DNA of 35,888 bases from Christensenellaceae bacterium (GTDB lineage: Bacteria; Bacillota; Clostridia; Christensenellales; Christensenellaceae): assembly GCA_017523755.1 (NCBI GenBank), contig JAFWWA010000033.1, forward strand, positions 1 through 35,888. Reading direction: 5' to 3'. The notes beneath the pieces are model-generated. The model saw only the letters and a program-made list of their open reading frames with translations, was not told the DNA's origin and did no database searches. This document shows positions 1 to 7,422 of the stretch, piece by piece. Positions within the stretch are counted from its first letter, which is position 1. Each line of letters starts with the position of its first letter. The position numbers were made by a program, and so were the translations under genes.

Positions 1-1
1 C

Positions 2-79
2 AAGGTCCTGAAGAGGGTATCGTTTGGGATCCGGAACTTTAACAGATTCAGAACCAGGATACTTTTGGCAGCCGGTTAA
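2..79 (+). CDS. ISL3-family transposase, C-terminal 25 residues only
   Basis: Reading frame 2 from the window edge gives KVLKRVSFGIRNFNRFRTRI followed by five residues and TAA. This resembles the basic, aromatic-rich tail (K-x-I/L-K-R-x-x-F/Y-G-x-x-N-F-x-x-F-x-x-R-I) that I recall for ISL3-family transposases. Only the tail is present, so the catalytic DDE domain cannot be inspected and the gene may be intact or broken further left. The terminal repeat 160 bp downstream supports the identification. Confidence 0.65.
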   Translation, partial: KVLKRVSFGIRNFNRFRTRILLAAG

Positions 80-177
80 GGATATCTGTTTAAAACAAAT
101 ATTAAGTGACTGTCTTTGGTATGCCCATTTTTAGTGGTTTTAGATATAGATTATGATCAGGTTCGATGGTGAGCTCA

Positions 178-213
178 AAAACAGCTACAAGATCATGATC
201 TTGTAGCTGTTTT
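178..213. terminator. Perfect 36-bp palindrome, probable bidirectional terminator inside the IS tail
   Basis: An 18-bp arm (178-195) is followed directly by its exact reverse complement (196-213). The outer edges are AAAA and TTTT, so a transcript from either strand folds into a hairpin ending in U residues. It lies between the transposase stop and the terminal repeat. It would stop transposase transcription leaving the IS and also SDR-array transcription entering it. Confidence 0.6.
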
Positions 214-240
214 GATTAAACAATCTTGTCCTAATTTTAT

Positions 241-268
241 GCTCTACCCCAACATTTGACATAGAGCC
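241..268 (-). repeat. Terminal inverted repeat of the ISL3-type element
   Basis: The bases up to 268 read GGCTCTATGTCAAATG and onward to GTAGAGC on the minus strand, the usual form of an ISL3-family end. Position 268 is taken as the element boundary because the conserved GGCTCT begins there. The next bases (269-276) would be one copy of an 8-bp target duplication, but the other copy is outside the window. Confidence 0.65.
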
Positions 269-278
269 AATATGTCTT

Positions 279-1223
279 TTAATGCCTCAGGTCCTTTACG
301 AAATCGGCGAATTCAGGCATGTTCCTGAATACCTTGTGGTCACGCTCGAAAGCTCCCTGGCTGCCCATCGTAAGGAATCCGCCGTCGACCATGTATTCAC
401 TCCCGGTTATGTATGAAGCGTCATCCGAAAGAAGGAACAGCACGACTGAAGCGCATTCAACAGGCTCGCCGAGCCTTAGGAGCATCGTCTCCCTGCATGA
501 ATGGAACACGTGTCTTGCCCTTTCCGAAGGCTCTTCCTGGTTCTCCGGATCCCTCATGCCCCTTGTCGTGACCCTCGTCCATATGCCTGCCGGGCTCATC
601 GAGTTGACCCTGATGTTGTCCCTCGCAAGAGCCATGGCGGCGCATTTCGTCATCATGCCGACGCCGCCCTTCATCGTGCAGTACACCCACATGCCCTGTG
701 CTATGTGGCCTGATATCGAGGAAGTATTGACTATGGATCCGCCGCCTTCCTTAGCGATATACGGAGAGCAGTACTGGAGCATCCTCGCATAGTTGAGTAT
801 GCCGTTCGTGACTCCGAACATCCAGTCCTCGGTCGTGACGTCCCAGCCCTTCATGACGAAGGGGAAGGCGTTGTTGACGAGATAGTTGAGCTTTCCGAAA
901 TGCTCCACGGTCTTGTCCGCCACGGCTCTGCAGAATTCGTCGCTGCCCATATCGCCCTGAAGATAATAGAGCTGATCTTTGAATCCAAGCTTTTCCATGT
1001 CGTCGAGCAGCTTCTGCGCGGTCTCGGCTTTCCTGCCGGTAAACGCGACATTGCAGCCCTCTTTTACTAGCTCTTCAACGATGGCCCTTCCTATGCCGGT
1101 AGAGCCTCCCGTTACGATCGCGACCTTGCCTTCGAAGCGGCCGGGCACGAACTGCCTCGTCCTTGTGAAGATGTTGTCGATGCTATAGTTTGCGAAGTCA
1201 TAGTTCCTGTTGATAAAATCCAT
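279..1223 (-). CDS. SDR family oxidoreductase, array member 7 (last gene)
   Basis: Classical short-chain dehydrogenase/reductase of 314 residues, a cytosolic NAD(P)(H)-dependent carbonyl/alcohol oxidoreductase. The cofactor loop TGGSTGIG spans residues 38-45. Catalytic residues are Ser168, Tyr181 and Lys185 (YCTMK). The C-terminal VDGG is at about 289-292. The usual NNAG motif reads NNAF (117-120). FTGR after the second strand puts an Arg where NADPH-preferring members often have one. A 30-residue N-terminal extension ends in PGRFEGK, as in its paralogues. GGAG lies 6 bp before the ATG. It is the last gene of a seven-gene SDR operon, and an IS end follows 10 bp after the stop. The substrate cannot be read from sequence. 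Confidence 0.93.
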   Translation of the reverse strand: MDFINRNYDFANYSIDNIFTRTRQFVPGRFEGKVAIVTGGSTGIGRAIVEELVKEGCNVAFTGRKAETAQKLLDDMEKLGFKDQLYYLQGDMGSDEFCRAVADKTVEHFGKLNYLVNNAFPFVMKGWDVTTEDWMFGVTNGILNYARMLQYCSPYIAKEGGGSIVNTSSISGHIAQGMWVYCTMKGGVGMMTKCAAMALARDNIRVNSMSPAGIWTRVTTRGMRDPENQEEPSERARHVFHSCRETMLLRLGEPVECASVVLFLLSDDASYITGSEYMVDGGFLTMGSQGAFERDHKVFRNMPEFADFVKDLRH

Positions 1224-1251
1224 AGATATCTCCGTGTCTTTATATATCCCG

Positions 1252-2211
1252 TCAGCCTTTCTCGTGGAAGTTCGGTTTTATCGGCGGGTCGATGTTGTAT
1301 TCGCGTTTTCTTACGTCTATGAGATCGAAGGAGCCCTGGCTGCCGCAGGCGATGAAGCCTCCGTCCACCATGAACTCGCTCCCGGTTATATACGATGCGT
1401 CATCAGAGAGAAGGAAGAGGGTAGCAGCCGCGCATTCGACAGGCTCACCGCCGCGGTTTAACATATACCCCTTGGTGTTGAACTTGACGAAGTTCCTGGC
1501 CTCCTCGTTTGACTGACCGTCTTTTAAGAAGTGCCTCATAGTCTGCCTCGTCCACACGTGAGCGGGGGACATAAGGTTGACTCTTATATTGTCCCTTGCG
1601 AAATCCATCGCAGCGGACTTTGAGAGCATGCCGACTCCGCCCTTCATGGAGTTGTATATCCAGCTTCCCTGCGCGATGTGTCCCGATATGGAGGAGACGT
1701 TGACTATCGCTCCGCCGCCAACTTCTATCATGTAGGGGGAAACGAAGCTCATCATCCTGGCATAGGCCAGAAGCCCGCCCTCGAAGCTCTCCATCCATTC
1801 CTCTGTAGTGAAGTCCCTTGCGGCATTGGTGAAGGGGAAGGCGTTGTTCACGAGATAGTCGATCCTGCCGAAAGCCTCATAGGTCTTGTCGACGGCCTTA
1901 TGGCAGTCCTCCTCCTTATGCATGTCGGCCTGGATGAATATGAATCCGGAAAGCCCCATGCCTTCCAAATGGTCTATGGCAGTCTGTCCGGTCTTCTCAT
2001 TTCTTCCGGTGAATCCGACTTTGCAGCCTTCCTTTAAAAGCTCCTCAACGATCGAGAGGCCTATGCCGGAAGTGCCTCCGGTCACGACCGCGGCTTTTCC
2101 TTCGAATCTGCCGGGGATCGCTTTCCTTTCCCTTGAAAGGACGGTATCCATCGTTATGGGCTCGTCGTAGTTAAGATCCCTGTTGATATTGTTCTCGGTT
2201 ATATCTCTCAT
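1252..2211 (-). CDS. SDR family oxidoreductase, array member 6
   Basis: SDR of 319 residues with cofactor loop TGGTSGIG (44-51), NNAF (122-125), Ser173, Tyr186 and Lys190. The N-terminal extension carries NRDLNYDEP and PGRFEGK, shared with other members. I place the start at the ATG at 2211, because AGGA stands about 6 bp before it and the resulting N-terminus aligns with member 4. A TTG at 2241 would add ten residues and overlap the previous gene. The C-terminal tail after GSQG is short and proline-rich (DPPIKPNF) and differs from the other members, which hints at a different substrate or partner. It lies 19 bp after member 5 and 28 bp before member 7, in one operon. Confidence 0.92.
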   Translation of the reverse strand: MRDITENNINRDLNYDEPITMDTVLSRERKAIPGRFEGKAAVVTGGTSGIGLSIVEELLKEGCKVGFTGRNEKTGQTAIDHLEGMGLSGFIFIQADMHKEEDCHKAVDKTYEAFGRIDYLVNNAFPFTNAARDFTTEEWMESFEGGLLAYARMMSFVSPYMIEVGGGAIVNVSSISGHIAQGSWIYNSMKGGVGMLSKSAAMDFARDNIRVNLMSPAHVWTRQTMRHFLKDGQSNEEARNFVKFNTKGYMLNRGGEPVECAAATLFLLSDDASYITGSEFMVDGGFIACGSQGSFDLIDVRKREYNIDPPIKPNFHEKG

Positions 2212-2230
2212 TTCAGTCCTGTTCCTTATA

Positions 2231-3277
2231 TCACGGCTCAAAATGCGGTTCTTTTATATATTCCTTGAAAAGCTCGGGGTAGTCGCGCTGCGGCTTGGTG
2301 AATACCGTGCCTCCGTGTCCCGGCCCTATGCTGTATATCGGCTCGAGACCGTATTCCCTTTCGTCCCTTCTGCCCTTGTCGATGGCTCCCTGGCTGCCCA
2401 GCGTTATGAAGCCGCCGTCCACCATGAATTCATCGCCCGTTATATACGAAGCGTCGTCGGAAAGGAGGAAGAGAGCAGCAGCCGCGCATTCGACCGGCTC
2501 GCCCGCACGGTCGAGCATATATCCCTTCGCGGTGTATCTTGCGTAGTTCCTTCTCGATTCGGGGTCCGATCTCCAGCCCTCGTCGTTGGTGAAGGACCCT
2601 GTCGTCTGCCTGGTCCAGATATGAGCGGGGGAGATCATGTTGACCCTTATGTTGTCCCTCGCGAAGTCCATGGCAGCGGATTTTGAGAGCATGCCCACGA
2701 CGCCCTTCATAGTATTGTAGGTCCAGTTCCCTCCCTGAGCTATGTGGCCCGAAATGGATGAAACGTTGACTATAGAGCCGCCGCCGGCCTTTATCATATA
2801 CGGATATACCGCCTGCATCATCCTGGCGTAGTTCAGCGGCCCGCTCTTAAAGGACGTATACCAGAGCTCGTTGTCGAGGTTTCTGTTGGTCGACTTGAAG
2901 AAGAAGGCATTGTTCACAAGCCCGTCTATGCGGCCGAACCTGAGATATGCTTCCTCAGCGGTATCTTTTGCGGCATTCTCCTCAGACATGTCCTTCATCG
3001 AGAACATGTAGTTTTTAAGTCCCTTGCTGTCGAGCTCGGCGCATGCCTTTTTCGCGGTCTCCATATTCCTTCCCGTGAAGACCACACAGGCGCCTTCCTT
3101 CAAAAGCTCCTCCACGATGGATAGGCCTATGCCCGATGAGCCTCCGGTCACTATTATGACCTTTCCGTCGAATCTTCCTTCCACAGGCTCGCGGTCATGG
3201 CATATGAGCGTATTCATATTTATCTCCCCGTCGTAATTGAGGTCGGGGTATGCGTTCATGACATATTTTTTTGCCAT
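2231..3277 (-). CDS. SDR family oxidoreductase, array member 5
   Basis: SDR of 348 residues, long for the family because of extensions at both ends. The cofactor loop TGGSSGIG is at 44-51, NNAF at 122-125, and the catalytic residues are Ser173, Tyr187 and Lys191 (YNTMK). The N-terminal block reads PDLNYDGEIN and EGRFDGK, a variant of the shared signature. The C-terminal tail of about 50 residues (DEREYGLEPIYS, then RDYPELFKEY) closely resembles that of member 4, its nearest relative here. AGGA 8 bp upstream supports the start. The gene begins 3 bp after member 4 ends, so the two are probably translationally coupled. The substrate is unknown. Confidence 0.93.
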   Translation of the reverse strand: MAKKYVMNAYPDLNYDGEINMNTLICHDREPVEGRFDGKVIIVTGGSSGIGLSIVEELLKEGACVVFTGRNMETAKKACAELDSKGLKNYMFSMKDMSEENAAKDTAEEAYLRFGRIDGLVNNAFFFKSTNRNLDNELWYTSFKSGPLNYARMMQAVYPYMIKAGGGSIVNVSSISGHIAQGGNWTYNTMKGVVGMLSKSAAMDFARDNIRVNMISPAHIWTRQTTGSFTNDEGWRSDPESRRNYARYTAKGYMLDRAGEPVECAAAALFLLSDDASYITGDEFMVDGGFITLGSQGAIDKGRRDEREYGLEPIYSIGPGHGGTVFTKPQRDYPELFKEYIKEPHFEP

Positions 3278-3280
3278 CTG

Positions 3281-4321
3281 TTATTTCCTGCTGTCTTCGT
3301 TTTCGTAATCGTAGAACTCTCCGAAGAGCTCAGGGTAGTCCCTTAGGGGTTTTCCGTTGAGCGTCCCGAACTTCCAGTGGCTGTATATAGGCTCGAGACC
3401 GTATTCCCTCTCGTCGCGGAAGCCCTTGTCGAGAGCACCCTGGCTGCCCATGGCTATGAAGCCGCCGTCGACCATGAATTCCTCACCTGTGATATATGAG
3501 GCATCGTCCGAGAGAAGGAACAGCACTGCCGCCGCGCACTCGACTGCCTCGCCGCCGCGGTTTAACATATATCCCTTACCGGTCATCCTCACATGCCCGC
3601 GCACGTATTCATAGGGGAGATCCGTATCTCCCGTGAGCCCGCCGTAGGTGACCCTTGTCCATATGTGAGCCGGGGACATCAGGTTGACCCTTATGTTGTC
3701 CCTCGCGAAGTCCATCGCGGCAGACTTCGAGAGCATGCCCACGACGCCCTTCATCGTATTGTAGGTCCAGTTGCACCACTGTGCTATGTGCCCCGAGATG
3801 GAGGAGACGTTGACTATGGAGCCGCCCCCGTTCATGATCATGTACTTTGAGCACTGCTGCATCATCCTGGCGTACGCAAGCGGCCCGCCCGTGAACGCGT
3901 TATACCAGATCTTATTGTCGAGATCCCTGCTGGTCGAGCTGAAAGGGAAGGCGTTGTTTACAAGATGATCTAGCCTTCCGAACTTTTCATATGCGGTCCT
4001 GGCCAAAAGAGCGCAGTCTTCTTCCTTTGAGACGTCGGACTGCACATAAAGAAAGCCTTCAAGGCCTTCTTCCTTAAGCTTCCTTTCGGCTTCCTTTCCT
4101 GTCTTAAGATTCCTCCCGGAGAAGACGACCCTGCAGCCTTCCTTCAAAAGCTCCTCGGTGACGGAAAATCCTATCCCCGAGGTCCCGCCGGTCACGACTG
4201 CGACCCTGCCTGCGAACCTTCCCGGTATGGGCTTTCTCGTCCTTGAGGTCACGGTCGCAAGCGACAGCGGTCCGTCATAATTGAGATCCCTGTTTATGTT
4301 GAGTTCGTAAAGATCCTTCAT
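3281..4321 (-). CDS. SDR family oxidoreductase, array member 4
   Basis: SDR of 346 residues. Cofactor loop TGGTSGIG (44-51), NNAF (122-125), catalytic Ser173, Tyr187 and Lys191. The N-terminal extension contains INRDLNYDGP followed by SRTRKPIPGRF, the clearest form of the array signature. The tail carries DEREYGLEPIYS and RDYPELFGEF, almost the same as member 5, so these two look like the most recent duplicates. The start codon overlaps the stop of member 3 in an ATGA arrangement (4318-4321), typical of translational coupling. An Arg in SGRN after the second strand suggests NADP(H); this is inference from family knowledge. Confidence 0.93.
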   Translation of the reverse strand: MKDLYELNINRDLNYDGPLSLATVTSRTRKPIPGRFAGRVAVVTGGTSGIGFSVTEELLKEGCRVVFSGRNLKTGKEAERKLKEEGLEGFLYVQSDVSKEEDCALLARTAYEKFGRLDHLVNNAFPFSSTSRDLDNKIWYNAFTGGPLAYARMMQQCSKYMIMNGGGSIVNVSSISGHIAQWCNWTYNTMKGVVGMLSKSAAMDFARDNIRVNLMSPAHIWTRVTYGGLTGDTDLPYEYVRGHVRMTGKGYMLNRGGEAVECAAAVLFLLSDDASYITGEEFMVDGGFIAMGSQGALDKGFRDEREYGLEPIYSHWKFGTLNGKPLRDYPELFGEFYDYENEDSRK

Positions 4322-5331
4322 TTATCTTCTTTTTGCATGTTTCCGAAAAGCTCCGGATAATCGGATACGGGCTTGTCGGGATTGAGTATGGCGCTCCAGC
4401 CGCCCGTTCCGTATGATATGGGCTTCCCGTACACGCGTTCATCCCTGTAGGCCTTCTCTATGCAGCCCTCGCCGCCAAGCGTTATGAAGCCGCCGTCGGC
4501 CATGAATTCGCTGCCGGTTATATATGACGCGTCATCGGACAGAAGGAACAGCGTGGGAGCGGCTACCTCTACGCATTCGCCTCCGCGGTTGAGCATATAT
4601 CCCTGCCCGGTGTATCTTATATCCTCGTATTCTTCGGGGCTGAGCTCGTGATCGAATCTGCTGAGCATCCTCTCGGTCCAGGTATGGGCCGGACTCACCT
4701 GATTGATCCTGATATGGTCCCTCGCGTATTCCATTGCGGCTGATTTCGTCAGCATGCCGACTGCGCCTTTCATCATGTTGTACGTGAGGAAGCGCGGCTG
4801 TGCTATGTGGCCGGATATGGAGGATATGTTGACCACGGCGCCGCCGCCTGTCTTTATCATCTCCTCTGCTGAGAACTGGATCATCCGGAGGTAGTTCACC
4901 GGACCTCCGAAATAGCACTCGGTGAGATCCTTCGTCGTTGCCTCGCGCCCGACTCCCAGCATATTGAAGGCGTTGTTCACGAGATAATCGAGCCTTCCGA
5001 AGGCCTTTACGGTCTCCTTTACTATGCTCCTGCAGAAATCCTCATCCGACATGTCGCCCGAGAGATATATGCATTCAGGATATCCGTTATCCCTGAATTC
5101 CTGTATCACGGCTTCACCGACGTTTTTCCTCCTGCCGGTGATCGTCACACTGGCTCCCTCTTTTAAGAGCTCAAGGGCTATCGATTTTCCTATGCCTGCC
5201 GTTCCTCCGGTGACTATCGCAGCTTTTCCCTTGAATCTGTCTTTTATCGGCTCTCTCGTTCTTGACGAGAGGCTCTCTCTTGTTATAGGACCTTTATAGA
5301 AAAGGTCACTGTTTACATTCTTCTGCATCAT
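4318..5331 (-). CDS. SDR family oxidoreductase, array member 3
   Basis: SDR of 337 residues. Cofactor loop TGGTAGIG (41-48), NNAF (119-122), catalytic Ser170, Tyr184 and Lys188 (YNMMK). The N-terminal signature is degraded (NSDLFYKGP, then KDRFKGK). The C-terminal tail has DERVYGKPISYG and DYPELFGNM, matching the pattern in members 4 and 5. GSQG, found in the other members, is GGEG here. The ribosome site is weak (CAGG close to the ATG), and a second ATG follows at once. It is 53 bp downstream of member 2, the widest gap in the array, and overlaps member 4 by 4 bp. The substrate is unknown. Confidence 0.92.
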   Translation of the reverse strand: MMQKNVNSDLFYKGPITRESLSSRTREPIKDRFKGKAAIVTGGTAGIGKSIALELLKEGASVTITGRRKNVGEAVIQEFRDNGYPECIYLSGDMSDEDFCRSIVKETVKAFGRLDYLVNNAFNMLGVGREATTKDLTECYFGGPVNYLRMIQFSAEEMIKTGGGAVVNISSISGHIAQPRFLTYNMMKGAVGMLTKSAAMEYARDHIRINQVSPAHTWTERMLSRFDHELSPEEYEDIRYTGQGYMLNRGGECVEVAAPTLFLLSDDASYITGSEFMADGGFITLGGEGCIEKAYRDERVYGKPISYGTGGWSAILNPDKPVSDYPELFGNMQKEDK

Positions 5332-5384
5332 TTACCTGATCTTTATATGGATTTATGAGGACATGAGATGCCTGCCCGGGCTGA

Positions 5385-6350
5385 TCAGTACGGTTCGTCC
5401 TCGTATGCGCTGAGTCCCTTCATTATGTTGTCGGAGTACTCGAGCTTGTATTTTTCCCTGTCCCTGTAGACCTTCTGAAGTGATCCCTGGCTGCCGAGGC
5501 TGATGAAACCGCCGTCTACCAGGTAGTCGCTGCCTGTCACGTAGGAAGCGTCATCCGAAAGCAGGAAGAGTATGGTGCTAGCGCATTCTACGGGTTCGCC
5601 CGCGCGGTTGAGCATATATCCCTGGCCTTCGGCCTTCATCCTTGCCCTCCTTGCCTTCCTGTCATCTTCGTAAAGAGCCTGTGAGGTAATCCTCGTGAAA
5701 ATGGTGGCCGGGCTTATGGAATTTACCCTAATGTTCATGCGAGCAAGGTCGAGCGCGGCGCACTTTGTGAGCTGCCCCACGGCGCCTTTCATCATGGAAT
5801 AGGTCCAGAAATTCGTCTGGGCTATATGGCCCGATATGGATGATACGTTCACTATGGATCCTCCGCCGTTCTTTTCCATATAGGGCACGACGTTCTGTAT
5901 CATGCGGGCGTATCCGACGGGTCCCGTGAAAAAGGCGTCGTCCCAGTCCTTATCCTCGGCATCGAGGCCGTGCATAATGAACAGGAACGCGTTGTTTACG
6001 AGGCAGTCTATCCTTCCGTATTTCAGGTAGGTCTCATCCGCTATCCTTTTGCAGAACGCGCTGTCCTTCATGTCGCCCGCGAAGTATATGACCTCTATGC
6101 CTTCCTTCTCGAGCTCTTCCACGGCTTTTTTACCGGTCTCGGGATTCCTTCCCGTGATCGCGAGCCTGGCGCCTTCGCGTCCGAGTTCCTGCGCTGCGGA
6201 GAAGCCTATGCCTGAAGTACCTCCGGTGACTATGGCCACCTTGCCGTCAAAACGGCCGGGAACGAAATCCCTTCTTCTTGAAACATATTCCTCTATCGTG
6301 AGGGAACCGTCGTAGTTGAGGTCTCTGTTGATGTAATCTGTCGTCTTCAT
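5385..6350 (-). CDS. SDR family oxidoreductase, array member 2
   Basis: SDR of 321 residues. Cofactor loop TGGTSGIG (42-49), NNAF (119-122), catalytic Ser170, Tyr184 and Lys188 (YSMMK). The N-terminal extension reads YINRDLNYDGSLTIEEY and PGRFDGK, a clean copy of the array signature. The tail after GSQG (VYRDREKYKLEY) is intermediate between the short-tailed and long-tailed members. It starts 16 bp after member 1 with only a weak purine-rich ribosome site, so it probably depends on translation of member 1. Expected role: NAD(P)(H)-dependent oxidation or reduction of an alcohol/ketone pair in the same pathway as its neighbours (inference). Confidence 0.93.
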   Translation of the reverse strand: MKTTDYINRDLNYDGSLTIEEYVSRRRDFVPGRFDGKVAIVTGGTSGIGFSAAQELGREGARLAITGRNPETGKKAVEELEKEGIEVIYFAGDMKDSAFCKRIADETYLKYGRIDCLVNNAFLFIMHGLDAEDKDWDDAFFTGPVGYARMIQNVVPYMEKNGGGSIVNVSSISGHIAQTNFWTYSMMKGAVGQLTKCAALDLARMNIRVNSISPATIFTRITSQALYEDDRKARRARMKAEGQGYMLNRAGEPVECASTILFLLSDDASYVTGSDYLVDGGFISLGSQGSLQKVYRDREKYKLEYSDNIMKGLSAYEDEPY

Positions 6351-6366
6351 GGGGACACCCCGCGCC

Positions 6367-7239
6367 TCAGTTCTTGTATTCGTCGCGTCTCTTGTATACG
6401 AAATCCTTTGAAGGCATTCCCTGGGGGGAGAGAGTGAGGTTGCCGCCGTCTACCATGTATTCGGTGCCGGTAAGGAACGAAGCCTCGTCGGAAAGGAGGA
6501 ACAGGCAGGGGCCTGCCACTTCAACGGGCTGTCCGCTCCTCTCAAGGAGCTCATATGACGGTCTGTTCTGGAGAGCGACGGCTACTTCCTCATCCGTCAT
6601 TTCCCTGAATCTTCTCGTCGTTGCCTCGGAAAGGATGTTGCCGGGGGACAGAGTGTTGATCCTTATGTTATCGAAGGCATAGTCCATGGCTGCGCATACC
6701 GTGAGCATGTTGACGGCGCCCTTTGCGCTGTTGTACGTCCATCTGTCGGGCTGTCCGATATGGGCCGATATCGACGAGATGTTGACTATGGAGCCGAAGC
6801 CGGCTTCTTTCATGTACTTTGCCGTCAGCTGCATCATCTTGGCGTATGCTATGGGGCCGGTCTCATAGACTTCGAGGAAGTCCTCGCGTGTGGCGTCCCT
6901 TCCCTTTGCCAGGAAGGAGAACGCGTTGTTCACCAGGTGGTGTACGGTGCCCCACTTTTCGACTGTCTTCCTTACGATCTCCTCACAGAAAGCCTCGTCG
7001 CGCATGTTGCCGCAGATGAACATGACCTCGAGCCCTTCGGCCTTCATCTCTTCCTCGGCCTTTTTGCCCTTTTCCTCGTTCCTGCCTGTGAAAGCGACCT
7101 TTGCGCCTTCACGCGCGAGCTCTTCGACGATGGATCTGCCTATTCCTGCGGAACCGCCCGTCACGATGGCAACTCTGTCCTGAAATCTGTTCCTGACCGG
7201 TTTCCTGGTCCTCCAGAAGATCTTGTTCATGTCAGCCAT
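6367..7239 (-). CDS. SDR family oxidoreductase, array member 1 (first gene of operon)
   Basis: SDR of 290 residues, the shortest and most divergent array member. Cofactor loop TGGSAGIG (27-34), NNAF (104-107), catalytic Ser155, Tyr169 and Lys173 (YNSAK, closest to the classical YxxxK with Ala before Lys). It has only about 20 residues before the Rossmann fold and lacks the NRDLNYDG block of members 2, 4 and 6. ISGHIAQ in the other members is ISAHIGQ here. GGAGG lies about 11 bp before the ATG, and a good promoter lies 50-75 bp upstream, so this is the first gene of the array. It may be the ancestral-type member, but that is a guess. Confidence 0.93.
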   Translation of the reverse strand: MADMNKIFWRTRKPVRNRFQDRVAIVTGGSAGIGRSIVEELAREGAKVAFTGRNEEKGKKAEEEMKAEGLEVMFICGNMRDEAFCEEIVRKTVEKWGTVHHLVNNAFSFLAKGRDATREDFLEVYETGPIAYAKMMQLTAKYMKEAGFGSIVNISSISAHIGQPDRWTYNSAKGAVNMLTVCAAMDYAFDNIRINTLSPGNILSEATTRRFREMTDEEVAVALQNRPSYELLERSGQPVEVAGPCLFLLSDEASFLTGTEYMVDGGNLTLSPQGMPSKDFVYKRRDEYKN

Positions 7240-7285
7240 TGATGTTTAATCCTCCAAATATGTTCATTGTTATAGTCCACGATAT

Positions 7286-7313
7286 ATTATACACGATACG
7301 TGTTTTTTCTCAA
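7286..7313 (-). promoter_or_regulatory. Promoter of the SDR array, with a dyad in its spacer
   Basis: On the minus strand TTGAGA (7308-7313) and TATAAT (7286-7291) are 16 bp apart. An inverted repeat ACACG-ATA-CGTGT (7291-7303) fills most of the spacer and is placed where a bound repressor would block RNA polymerase. The first SDR start codon is about 45 bp downstream. Confidence 0.65.
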
Positions 7314-7359
7314 TCTGATAAACGCCGTAAAAACGCGGTTTTTAAAATCCCGCACCTAA

Positions 7360-7396
7360 TTATGGGACCTGGCGGAAAGCCCGCCAAGTCCCATAA
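7360..7396 (-). terminator. Terminator-like hairpin after the lyase operon
   Basis: A 16-bp stem with one imperfect pair (7360-7375 with 7381-7396) and a five-base loop lies just beyond the stop of the DapA-like gene that ends at 7423. There is no long U run directly after it on the minus strand. A second A/T-rich hairpin (about 7329-7345) follows. It probably separates the lyase operon from the SDR operon, though some read-through is possible. Confidence 0.5.
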
Positions 7397-7422
7397 AGCG
7401 CATGTTATGTGTCTGATATTCC

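Larger units (their letters stand above)
1..268 (+). mobile_element. Right end of an ISL3-family insertion sequence (cut by window edge)
   Basis: The first 268 bases look like the 3' end of an ISL3-family element. There is a short reading frame resembling the transposase C-terminus (2-79), then a long non-coding tail with a perfect 36-bp palindrome, and a terminal repeat ending in AGAGCC. Read inward from position 268, the end begins GGCTCTATGTCAAATG, which matches the GGCTCT start I know for ISL3-family inverted repeats. The element stops 10 bp short of the stop codon of the last SDR gene, so it sits immediately downstream of that array. The left end lies outside the window, so neither completeness nor the target duplication can be checked. 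Confidence 0.75.

Noticed and set aside
2212..2241. Ten-residue upstream extension of array SDR member 6 from a TTG codon
   Set aside because: The ATG at 2211 has a good AGGA and yields an N-terminus that aligns with member 4. The extension overlaps the preceding gene.
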